Below, one piece after another: positions 56,569 through 63,734 of a DNA stretch of 64,000 bases. Below the pieces are notes generated by a model that worked only from the letters and a program-made list of their open reading frames with translations, was not told where the DNA came from and ran no database searches. Source of the DNA: VYFG01 sp965221795 (GTDB lineage Bacteria > Pseudomonadota > Gammaproteobacteria > Arenicellales > Poriferihabitantaceae). Made by a program: the position numbers and the translations under genes. The DNA lies in contig OZ244914.1 in assembly GCA_965221795.1 (NCBI GenBank), forward strand, positions 3,224,001 through 3,288,000, in the 5' to 3' direction. Numbering within the stretch: position 1 is the stretch's first letter; every line of letters starts with the position of its first letter.

Positions 56569-56605
56569 GGCGCAACCCTACCTGATCCGAGGCAATTTGT
56601 CAATG
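56569..56605 (-). promoter_or_regulatory. Distal copy of the duplicated promoter
   Basis: Exact second copy of the 37-bp repeat, 72 bases upstream of the first, with TTGACA at 56598-56603 and TAGGGT at 56575-56580. Confidence 0.5.
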
Positions 56606-56662
56606 GGAGAACTAAGCCCGGATGTTTTATCAATCCCCGCTTCCACTCCGAAGTGCAACAGT

Positions 56663-56711
56663 CGCCGCGATCCCGGAATGAGGGCGTAGCCCGAAGGGAG
56701 GGATCGCGGCG
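56663..56711. repeat. Palindrome near the right end of the IS30 element
   Basis: Twelve-base arms CGCCGCGATCCC and GGGATCGCGGCG around a loop that itself contains GGGC-GTA-GCCC. It also occurs in the deleted derivative (60583-60631). It could end transcription or be a transposition-related element. Confidence 0.65.
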
Positions 56712-56898
56712 GCGACCCAAAAATCCGCGCTGCGAACGCTGCTTTTTCGGCCTCGGATGGCAGCCATCTCGACGGCCGGCGATCCTGACAGAAGTCATCG
56801 GCCAAAGCCAGGGCGAAACCGGCACCATGAGGCCGAGCGAGGCCGCTCCGGTGGGTCACCGGACTGCCAGGAGGGCGATCGGGGGACCGCCGGCCGTG

Positions 56899-57867
56899 TC
56901 AGGGGGGAGCTAACCCACGGGCAAAGACCTCCGCCGGGGTGCGGTATCCCAGGACCTTCCGAGGCCGACGGTTGAGTCGGTCCTCTACCGCCCGCACCGG
57001 CGCGGCAGTCACTTGGCGGAAGTCGGTCCCTTTCGGAAAGTACTGGCGTACCAGGCCGTTGGTATGCTCGTTCCGGCCCCGTTCCCAGGAATGGTAGGGG
57101 GTAGCGAAGTAACAGCCCGCATCGAGCTTCGGTGCGATCTCGCGATGCCTCGCGAACTCCTTGCCGTGGTCTGCCGTGCTGGTGTGAACCCGGTCCCGGA
57201 CCGGACCCAGACGCCGGGTGAACGCTGCGGTCACCGCCGCCGCGGTCTGGCCCTCCACCCACTCCAGGACGGTGAACTTCGAGCCCCGATCCACGGCCGA
57301 TACCCGCGCCCCCCGGTGTCTCGTGCCAAGGATCGGTTCCCGTTCCCAATCGCCGACCCGGCTCTTCTCGGCCACCACCGAAGGCCGCTCCGCAAGGTCG
57401 ATCCGATCGGGAATGTGGCCGCGTCCGGCATGACGACCGCCGCGCCCGTTCGGCTTCTTGCCCCGACGTCGCCGGCACCGGTACCGCGCCCCTCCGGCCT
57501 GCCGGTCGGCCCGCACCTGCGGGTAGATCCACTCCTTGCCCGCCATCACCTCGCCCTGCTGCCGGTACCGGCCCGCGATCTGCTCCGGGCTCCAGCCTTC
57601 CTGCAGCCGGTCCTCGACCACCGCCCAGCGCTCGGGTGTCCTCTTCCGGGGCACCGCCGACGCTTCCTGGCGACGGGCCGTCGCCTGGCCGTCAGCTTGC
57701 GGGTGACGGTCGCCGCGTTGCCCACGGTGGCGCGAGGTCTCGCGCGAGATCGTCGCGGGAGCCCGTCCGAGGTCGCGGGCCATCTCCCGTTTCGACCACC
57801 CCCGATGCAAAAGGGCATGAATCTGGCATCGTTCGGCATGGGTCAGGGGGTGGTAACCTACGGGCAT
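56899..57867 (-). CDS. IS30-family transposase
   Basis: 322 residues from the ATG at 57867 (MPVGYHPLTHAERCQIHALL), which has GGAGG at six bases. N-terminal helix-turn-helix: WSKREMARDLGRAPATISRE. Catalytic core: VGDWEREPILG (first Asp), TADHGKEFARHREIA (second Asp; usually DNGKEF, here DHGKEF) and WERGRNEHTNGLVRQYFPKG (Glu). C terminus: LNRRPRKVLGYRTPAEVFAR. An in-frame extension of 19 residues upstream is not expected. All DDE residues are present, so it may be active. Confidence 0.93.
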   Translation of the reverse strand: MPVGYHPLTHAERCQIHALLHRGWSKREMARDLGRAPATISRETSRHRGQRGDRHPQADGQATARRQEASAVPRKRTPERWAVVEDRLQEGWSPEQIAGRYRQQGEVMAGKEWIYPQVRADRQAGGARYRCRRRRGKKPNGRGGRHAGRGHIPDRIDLAERPSVVAEKSRVGDWEREPILGTRHRGARVSAVDRGSKFTVLEWVEGQTAAAVTAAFTRRLGPVRDRVHTSTADHGKEFARHREIAPKLDAGCYFATPYHSWERGRNEHTNGLVRQYFPKGTDFRQVTAAPVRAVEDRLNRRPRKVLGYRTPAEVFARGLAPP

Positions 57868-57989
57868 GACAATCCTCCGTTCGTGATCAACCGAGATGGT
57901 TGGCCATCCTCTGGCCCACCGCAAGCAACTTTTCAGCTCACCAGCCAGCGGCTTACAGGGTGTTGCACTTCACACTGGAAAGGGGGAAT

Positions 57990-58019
57990 GGAAATTACAT
58001 ACGAAAGTAACGAAACAGC
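57990..58019 (+). repeat. Left inverted repeat of the secreted-protein cassette
   Basis: Stretch with attacataccgaaag-type core: attacatacgaaagtaacg and then aaacagc (26 bases perfect, 57994-58019). It recurs inverted at 59006-59035. It starts 12 bases from the IS30 end. Confidence 0.8.
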
Positions 58020-58243
58020 TATCCGCCAGTCCGGTTGGACAGGGCGAGCCATTCTGGATCGAGGTACTGGATCTTGACGGGCTGAATGATGACCCCCGCG
58101 AAATTCCGGCAGTGAGTCAGTTAGAACATGGCCGAGCGGGGCCGGGAAAAGGGCGGCCCGCAGACCGCCCTTGGCATGTGTCCGTTCGGGACGCGGTCAG
58201 CGGATGCGCACCCCGTTCTCGTCATCCTGTCATTGGTTCAGAG

Positions 58244-58825
58244 TCAATCATTACTGATCGGGATAACCAGGGATCGGACCGGGTTGTACATGATGAGAGA
58301 GAGATGGCCCTGCAGGCCCTCACTTCGTGCCTTCTGAATGTTACCCAAACTAGTGCTGATCAGCAGAGTGTCTAGGGTAACCGGCACACCGGGAATGACA
58401 CTTTCGGAAAGCAGCGTGGCGCTGCAGAATTGTGCACGGCCCTTCGTTTTCCACACCGCCCCGGTCATGACGCCGGCACCCCCCACATACTCCCCATCGC
58501 ACTGATTGGTGCTGTCAGCATCATGATCACATGGACTGTTGTCCCAGATAACGACGCAAACCTCCAGAGGTGGATCGGTGATCGGGCAATTGCTGGGCAG
58601 GGGCAGAGCGAAACGGATGATGGCCTGGTTATTGGGGACGAATCTGCCTAGATTCCCAGCGGGGAAGACCTTGGTCATCGTGACATCGCCGGCCGTACAC
58701 CGAGCCTCCGCCGTTCCGGCGGCCAGGGCGAGGGCCACCAGGGCGGCGGCCAGTGCCGTCAGGCGCTTAAGTTGTGCGATGCCGCATGGGGAGGGGGGGG
58801 GGGGGGGGGGGGTAATCTGTTTCAT
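58244..58825 (-). CDS. Small secreted cysteine-containing protein, phase-variable, in frame as assembled
   Basis: Close relative of the protein at 2482-3040. From the ATG at 58825 (GGAG upstream; a second ATG at 58831) it reads MKQIT, six Pro from a C20 run, SPCGIAQLKR, a signal peptide (LTALAAALVALALAAGTAEA) and a mature part with CTAGDVTMTKVFPAGN, DPPLEVCVVIWDNSPC, NQCDGEYVGGAG and the ending HLSLIMYNPVRSLVIPISND. About 193 residues. No domain is recognised; the conserved cysteines suggest disulphides in the periplasm or outside. It lies alone between inverted repeats (57990-58019 and 59006-59035). The poly-proline before the signal peptide is odd and may slow translation. Confidence 0.8.
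   Translation of the reverse strand: MKQITPPPPPPSPCGIAQLKRLTALAAALVALALAAGTAEARCTAGDVTMTKVFPAGNLGRFVPNNQAIIRFALPLPSNCPITDPPLEVCVVIWDNSPCDHDADSTNQCDGEYVGGAGVMTGAVWKTKGRAQFCSATLLSESVIPGVPVTLDTLLISTSLGNIQKARSEGLQGHLSLIMYNPVRSLVIPISND
58793..58812 (-). repeat. Homopolymer C20 slippage tract (G20 on plus strand)
   Basis: Twenty identical bases, five codons after the ATG at 58825. C20 keeps the frame open; a gain or loss of one or two bases would stop the protein. Confidence 0.9.
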
Positions 58826-59005
58826 GATCATGTCTCCAGGGTTGAAGTTATTCGTTCAGCGATTGTGCCGGTTTCACCCGTAAAAATGCAAGCGAAATTT
58901 CAAGCCAGCCACTACCGGAACTCTCCATCTTCTTATTTAACGGCCGGGCATGTCAATCTTGATCCTTTCCTTCCTCTCGGCCCCGGTTGGCTGGCAGCCG
59001 ATCCG

Positions 59006-59035
59006 GCTGTTTCGTTACTTTCGTATGTAATTCCC
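59006..59035 (-). repeat. Right inverted repeat of the secreted-protein cassette
   Basis: Inverted copy of 57990-58019, 30 bases with one mismatch; the two enclose about 1.0 kb. Confidence 0.8.
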
Positions 59036-59259
59036 TTATCAATAGACGGCAAGGCCTCCAATAATTCGATATCATTGAGTTACCTAATGTCCGGCAGAAA
59101 ACCCCATAGAGTACTGATTAGAAATGGAAAATTTCCAAATTTTGGGCATGAATTTCAGGCAAAAACGACGGCAAACCGGTATCATCAGAGCATATTGGGT
59201 CATTGCCCCCAAAACTTCGCCCTGGCTCCCACTGAGGAGACACACCCTTCCACTCCCAA

Positions 59260-59990
59260 CGGGAGATCGGCACCAGCCAGATTGCGGCGATCCCAATCGA
59301 CCCGAAGTTCCGGGATGACCTCCCGGCGATCCGGATCGGGCTACCGCATCGGTACCCGGATCAGGAGTTGCGGGGGCGCTGGTTTGACCTGCAGGAGTGG
59401 GAGGTGCTGCCGGGAGTCGGTCGGGACCATGGCCGTCCGGGGATGTCTCGGTAGTCGATCCGGGTGATGGCGGTGCGGAAGCCAGATCTGAACGGTGAGT
59501 TTGACCGTCTGGAGGGCCTGGTGAATCACGAGCGTGATCTGCCCGATGCGGAGCCTCAACCGGTACTCGGACCCGAGTGAGTTGGTGCCGCAGAGCAAGG
59601 ACAACGTGAGTCGGCTGACGCCATCCCGGCGGTCGAAGGGGAGTGATCTGGTGATAGGATCGGGGCACCGGGTGTCGAAAAAAGCCTGGAGACCGATGGC
59701 GCGAGCGGGGTGACTCTTTCGTAGTGGAAACGGAGGTCCATTACCCGACGGATTTCGGGCTGTTATGGGACTCGCTGCGCCCGTTGTGGCACCTGCTGGA
59801 GGTTAGCGTCCAAGGTTGATGGGATCTCCGGCTGACGTCCGGTGAAGTCCCGTCGCCGTCCGCCGCTACCGAAGCACGCCTGCTGGCCGGGAGGCGAACG
59901 TCCAGAATCTACCCCAGAGCCGCTGATCATCGACGATCCCTGCGAGGTCAGTGAATTCTATCGGATCCGACCCATGACAGAGCCGTTCTG
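59260..59990 (+). pseudogene. Relic of an ISNCY-type transposase
   Basis: Plus strand: IPIDPKFRDDLPAIRIGLPH, then WFDLQEWEVLPGVGRDHGRP and GMSR, stop, SIRVMAVRKPDLNGEFDRLE with GLVNHERDL. A later frame has VVETEVHYPTDFGLLWDSLR. These match the N-terminal block and the V.ETDVHYPTD.NLL.DA.R motif of ISNCY transposases. Several stops and frameshifts make it dead. Confidence 0.7.
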
Positions 59991-60184
59991 GAATTGATTC
60001 ACGCCCCATTTTCCAGTGTGAAGTGCAACACCCCCTAAGCCGCTGGCTGGTGAGGTGAAAAGCTTGCGGTGGGCCAGAGGATGGTCAACCATCTCGGTTT
60101 CTCACCAACGGAGGATTGCCATGCCCGTAGGCTACCATCACCTGACCCATGCCGAACGATGCCCGATTTACGCCCGGTTGCATC

Positions 60185-60204
60185 GGGGGGGGGGGGGGGG
60201 GGGG
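60185..60204 (+). repeat. Homopolymer G20 inside the IS30 derivative
   Basis: Twenty G where the intact element has GGGGGTGG. A T-to-G change and expansion explain it. Confidence 0.85.
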
Positions 60205-60582
60205 ATCGAAACGGGAGATGGCCCGCGATCCGGGACGGGATCCCGAGACGATCTCGCGCGAGACCTCGCGCCACCGTGGCCTGCGAGGCTACCGGCATCA
60301 ACCGGCCGACCGCCAGGCCGTGGCCCGGCACCAGGAAGCGTCGGCGGTGCCCCGGCAGAGGTCTTTGCCCGTGGGTTGGCTCCCCCCGGACGCGGCCCAC
60401 GGTCCTCCATCGAACCCGGCACTCCGGGCCCTCTGGTGATTCACCGGAGCGGCTTCGCTCGGCCTCCCGGTCCTGAGCGCACCCTTGCCTTGGCCGATGG
60501 CTTCGGTCAGGATCGCCAGCAGTCGAGATGGCTGCCATCCGGGACCGAAGAGAGGTGCTTGACGCGCGAATTTTTTGGTTGC

Positions 60583-60631
60583 CGCCACGATCCCTCCCTT
60601 CGGGCTACGCCTTCATTCCGGGATCGCGGCG
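60583..60631. repeat. Palindrome of the IS30 derivative
   Basis: Counterpart of 56663-56711 with one arm altered (CGCCACGATCCC / GGGATCGCGGCG). Confidence 0.6.
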
Positions 60632-60681
60632 CGGTTGCACTTCGGACTGGTCCTGGGACGCCGGAATGTCGCCGAAAAAAC

Positions 60682-60694
60682 GGGGGGGGGGGGG
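60682..60694 (-). repeat. Homopolymer C13 tract (G13 on plus strand), orphan
   Basis: On the minus strand a short frame reads ICQ, four Pro, RFFGDIPASQDQ and then enters the IS30 derivative after about 30 bases. It may be the start of another contingency gene cut by the insertion. Confidence 0.6.
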
Positions 60695-60777
60695 CTGGCA
60701 GATACGAACTAAGCCCCTTCCCACACACATATGGCCTTTCGCGTCATGGGTAGTATGACTCCATGTCGACAAAGAGT

Positions 60778-60836
60778 GGGGCAGATGATCGCTATATGCT
60801 CTGCCCCGGCCCTGTTCGGGGGTAGCAGGGCCGGGC
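60778..60836. terminator. Two adjacent inverted repeats downstream of potD
   Basis: GGGGCAGA (60778-60785) pairs with TCTGCCCC (60800-60807), and CGGCCCTG with CAGGGCCG just right of it. A T run is lacking, so a terminator role for the minus-strand pot operon is only likely by position. Confidence 0.4.
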
Positions 60837-60859
60837 ATAGGCATCCATGCAGGGCGAAA

Positions 60860-61903
60860 CTATTTTTGCAGTTCCGTCCAGATGGCAGTATAGATTTTTG
60901 TGGCTTCAGGCGAGCAGGTCGGCAGAAAAACTCCGGCACTGGCCAATTCTGTCGGGATATCAATTTCCGGTGCGCCGATCATGTCTTTCGGCATGAAGGC
61001 TTCGGCTCCTTCAATTCCGTTGGCGTAACGGGCAAAGGCAGAGATCAGGGCGGCATTTTCCGGTTCCATGATGAAGTTCAGGAACAGCTTCGCATTTTCC
61101 ACATTCTTGGCATCCGCCAGAATACCGACGCTATCCATCCACAAGGCAAAACCTTCCTGGGGATAGCCATAACGCACATCCGAATTTTTTTCTCGCGCAC
61201 GGAATGCAGCACCATTCCAATAGAGAGAGGCCGCGACATCCCGGCCTGCGAATTTTTCAATCATGCCATAATCCATTGACAACCATTTGGCTTTGGCTTC
61301 CACAAGTTTTTCGCGTACATTTTTCAGCAGCTCCTTGTCCGTGGTACAGGGCTCCCCTCCGAGGTACATGATCGCCGCACTGATGACATCATTCATTTCT
61401 GGCGCAACATTGATCTTTCCGACCAGTTCTTCCGGCGGGTCCAGAAAAATCGCGGAAGTATTGATATTGCCCTGATATACCGAAGTATCAACGATCATAC
61501 CGACACTCCCCCATTGCCAAGGGACCGTATAATGCCTTCCCGGATCCCAACTCGGATTACGGAATTCGTCCTTTACATGTTGGAAGTTGTCCATTTGATC
61601 CGGGCGAGCTTCCAGTAACAAGCCCTCACTGATCCAGATAGGGACGTAATTGGCCGAAGGCACCACGAGGTCAAAGCCATGCCCCCCGGCCTGGACCTTC
61701 GCCAATGCGGTATCGTTGGAATCGTAGTCGGTAATGGTGACCTGGACATCATACTGGGCTTCAAACTTTTCGATGAGTTCTGGACTGGTGTAGTTGCCCC
61801 AGTTGAACAAATTCAGTTCGCCCCCCGCATGACCGACTGCAGGAAGTATCAGGGCGAAGGACGTCGCGATAGTCGCGGCGGTTTTAAGGAAAGCTGGCTT
61901 CAT
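60860..61903 (-). CDS. potD: Polyamine ABC transporter substrate-binding protein (PotD/PotF)
   Basis: Periplasmic binding protein for spermidine/putrescine. 347 residues. Signal peptide MKPAFLKTAATIATSFALIL then PAVGHA; mature part begins GGELNLFNWGNYTSPELIEK, the family hallmark. YDSNDTALAKVQAGGHGFDL, VPSANYVPIWISEGLL, YTVPWQWGSVGMIVDTSVY and ASLYWNGAAFRAREKNSDV cover the polyamine-binding cleft. Last gene of the operon, 38 bases after potC. Confidence 0.92.
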   Translation of the reverse strand: MKPAFLKTAATIATSFALILPAVGHAGGELNLFNWGNYTSPELIEKFEAQYDVQVTITDYDSNDTALAKVQAGGHGFDLVVPSANYVPIWISEGLLLEARPDQMDNFQHVKDEFRNPSWDPGRHYTVPWQWGSVGMIVDTSVYQGNINTSAIFLDPPEELVGKINVAPEMNDVISAAIMYLGGEPCTTDKELLKNVREKLVEAKAKWLSMDYGMIEKFAGRDVAASLYWNGAAFRAREKNSDVRYGYPQEGFALWMDSVGILADAKNVENAKLFLNFIMEPENAALISAFARYANGIEGAEAFMPKDMIGAPEIDIPTELASAGVFLPTCSPEATKIYTAIWTELQK

Positions 61904-61941
61904 GGGTCTGGCCTCAGGTCACGATTCAATCTTGGAGTGCA

Positions 61942-62784
61942 TCAAGAAATACTTTCAGCGTTTTTTCGACTGAGCAAGAATGTCAGAGTGATCAATATAA
62001 CAGATATTAGCAGTAACGCCGAGGAAATCGCATTCATTTCCGGGGTCACCACTCGACGCAATTGGCCCAACATATAGGTGGGCAGTGTATCCTGTCCGGG
62101 TGCCTTGACGAATTCCGTGATAACCACATCGTCCAGGGAAATGACAAAAGCCAGCATGGCTCCGGCGAGGATTCCTGGCCACAACAGGGGGAGGGTGATT
62201 TTCCGGAAGCAGCGCAGGGGAGTGGCATAGAGATCAAACGCTGCCAGTTCCAGCGTTCGGTCCATGTCTTCCAGGCGAGCCCGGATCGGAAGATAGGCGA
62301 AGGGGATGCAAAATGCAGTATGAGACAGGACGAGGTACACCAGCCCTCGATAGTCGGTCAGTTCCTTGACGACGGCAAAACAGATCAGGAGTGCTACTGC
62401 CGTAACAATTTCTGGCACCATCAGTGGCTGGTTCACGGTTGCATAGATGATATTCTGACCTCGATACGGCCGGGTCCGGGTAGTACCGAGTGCCGCCATG
62501 GTCGCTAGCAGGGTTGCATAGAGAGAGGCCTGGGTCGCGACTACGACCGACAGGATGGTGGCGCGCTTGACCTGTTCGTTTTGCCAGGCGGCTGCATACC
62601 ATTGCAATGAAAACCCCTCCCAGACTGCGATCGATGAGCCCGAATTGAACGAATATCCAACCAGGATGAGGATAGGGATGTAAAGAGCCAAAAAACAGAG
62701 AAGGGCAGTGAGGGTAAATCCCGGTATGTGGGAGATCGAAAAACTCCGGGACTGCTTTCCCCAAGCATCGACAGTAGATTGCAT
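61942..62784 (-). CDS. potC: Polyamine ABC transporter permease PotC
   Basis: Inner membrane permease, 280 residues from the ATG at 62784 that overlaps the potB stop. About six membrane segments; SFNSGSSIAVWEGFSLQWY near the N terminus is typical. The EAA loop reads LELAAFDLYATPLRCFRKIT then LPLLWPGILAGAMLAFVISL with DDVVITEFV. An in-frame extension to 63051 overlaps potB and is not real. Confidence 0.94.
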   Translation of the reverse strand: MQSTVDAWGKQSRSFSISHIPGFTLTALLCFLALYIPILILVGYSFNSGSSIAVWEGFSLQWYAAAWQNEQVKRATILSVVVATQASLYATLLATMAALGTTRTRPYRGQNIIYATVNQPLMVPEIVTAVALLICFAVVKELTDYRGLVYLVLSHTAFCIPFAYLPIRARLEDMDRTLELAAFDLYATPLRCFRKITLPLLWPGILAGAMLAFVISLDDVVITEFVKAPGQDTLPTYMLGQLRRVVTPEMNAISSALLLISVILITLTFLLSRKNAESIS

Positions 62785-63728
62785 CAGTGGTCTCTCCGCA
62801 TATGATTCTGGGTAGACCGGACATATACCAGCAAGGCCAGCATCACCACTCCAAGCAGGAAGATCGAAAGTGCCGCCCCCAGCGGCCAGTTGCGACCTTG
62901 ACCAAACTGTAACTCGATCAGATTCCCGATCATCAGGTTTTTCCCTCCACCGAGTACCCTGGGGGTCACATAGGCACCGAGGGAGGGAATGAAGACAAGA
63001 ATCGAGCCGGCCACAATACCGGGTTTCACCAATGGAATGATGATCCGCCACAGCACTCGAAGGCGAGTGGCATACAGGTCATAACCGGCTTCGATCAGGC
63101 CAAAATCCAGTTTTTCCATAGAGGCGTACAATGGCAGGATCATCAACGGAAGGTAGACATAGGCCATCCCAAGCATGATCGCAAGGTCCGTATAGAGGAT
63201 TTGCACCGGTTCCGTGATTACATTGGCCGCCAGGAGCAGGGTGTTCAAAAGCCCTTGGTTCTTGATCACTTCCATGATCGCAAAAGTTCGGATCAGCAAA
63301 TTGGTCCAGAAGGGGATGGTGATCAGGAATAGCCAGGTATTGCGAGTGTTTCTCGGTCGTGTCGCGATGAAGTATGCAGTCGGAAAGCCCAACAAAAGGC
63401 ACATTGCCGTAGTCAGGAAAGAGAGTCGGAATGATCGCCAAAAGATAGATAAGTGGGCATCCGCAATCGAAATGCTTTCGTCGAATATATCGCGGCTGAA
63501 GAATACCTGGAACCATCCTTCGGCCGAGAAGCGATAAACAACCCCGCCGTAATCGCCAGGCTCCAGAAAAGAGTACAGCAGCATCACCAGCAGTGGACCG
63601 GAAGCCGCCAGTGACAGTACGATCAGGGCCGGTGTACATAATAGCCAGTTGAGACGCACATCGGCCCGCCGGATCGAGCGTTCTCCGGCAGAGATTGTCC
63701 GATGTAGGTGGTCTGCTTGTTGTGTCAT
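62784..63728 (-). CDS. potB: Polyamine ABC transporter permease PotB
   Basis: Partner permease, 314 residues. Six predicted membrane segments; GFPTAYFIATRPRNTRNTWL and IPFWTNLLIRTFA are family marks, and the EAA loop reads LIEAGYDLYATRLRVLWRII then IPLVKPGIVAGSILVFIPSL. Stop overlaps the potC start (ATGA). potA ends seven bases upstream, so potABCD is one transcript. Confidence 0.94.
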   Translation of the reverse strand: MTQQADHLHRTISAGERSIRRADVRLNWLLCTPALIVLSLAASGPLLVMLLYSFLEPGDYGGVVYRFSAEGWFQVFFSRDIFDESISIADAHLSIFWRSFRLSFLTTAMCLLLGFPTAYFIATRPRNTRNTWLFLITIPFWTNLLIRTFAIMEVIKNQGLLNTLLLAANVITEPVQILYTDLAIMLGMAYVYLPLMILPLYASMEKLDFGLIEAGYDLYATRLRVLWRIIIPLVKPGIVAGSILVFIPSLGAYVTPRVLGGGKNLMIGNLIELQFGQGRNWPLGAALSIFLLGVVMLALLVYVRSTQNHMRRDH

Positions 63729-63734
63729 GTGCCT

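Larger units (their letters stand above)
56643..57978 (-). mobile_element. IS30-family insertion sequence, apparently intact
   Basis: Ends are ccactccgaagtgcaac (56643-56659) and, inverted, ccagtgtgaagtgcaac (57962-57978), about 17-base imperfect terminal inverted repeats. The transposase gene and about 240 bases of 3' non-coding DNA lie inside, the latter with a strong palindrome (56663-56711). A shortened copy with the same ends is at 60013-60650. I could not define a target duplication. Confidence 0.8.
60013..60650 (+). mobile_element. Internally deleted IS30 derivative
   Basis: Ends ccagtgtgaagtgcaac (60013-60029) and, inverted, ccagtccgaagtgcaac (60634-60650), differing at two of 17 positions. 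It keeps the transposase start (MPVGYHHLTHAERC at about 60121) and end (PAEVFARGLAPP at about 60350), joined by deletion of the catalytic core, plus the 3' palindrome. It cannot make transposase but could be moved by the intact element at 56.6-58.0 kb. A G20 run has grown inside the remaining coding part. Confidence 0.8.
60651..60859. other. Spacer between the IS30 derivative and the pot operon
   Basis: Holds the G13 run (60682-60694) and two inverted repeats near the end of potD. No gene is supported. Confidence 0.4.

Noticed and set aside
57013..58077. Plus-strand frame of 354 codons
   Set aside because: Complement of the IS30 transposase, which has a start, a ribosome site and DDE residues.
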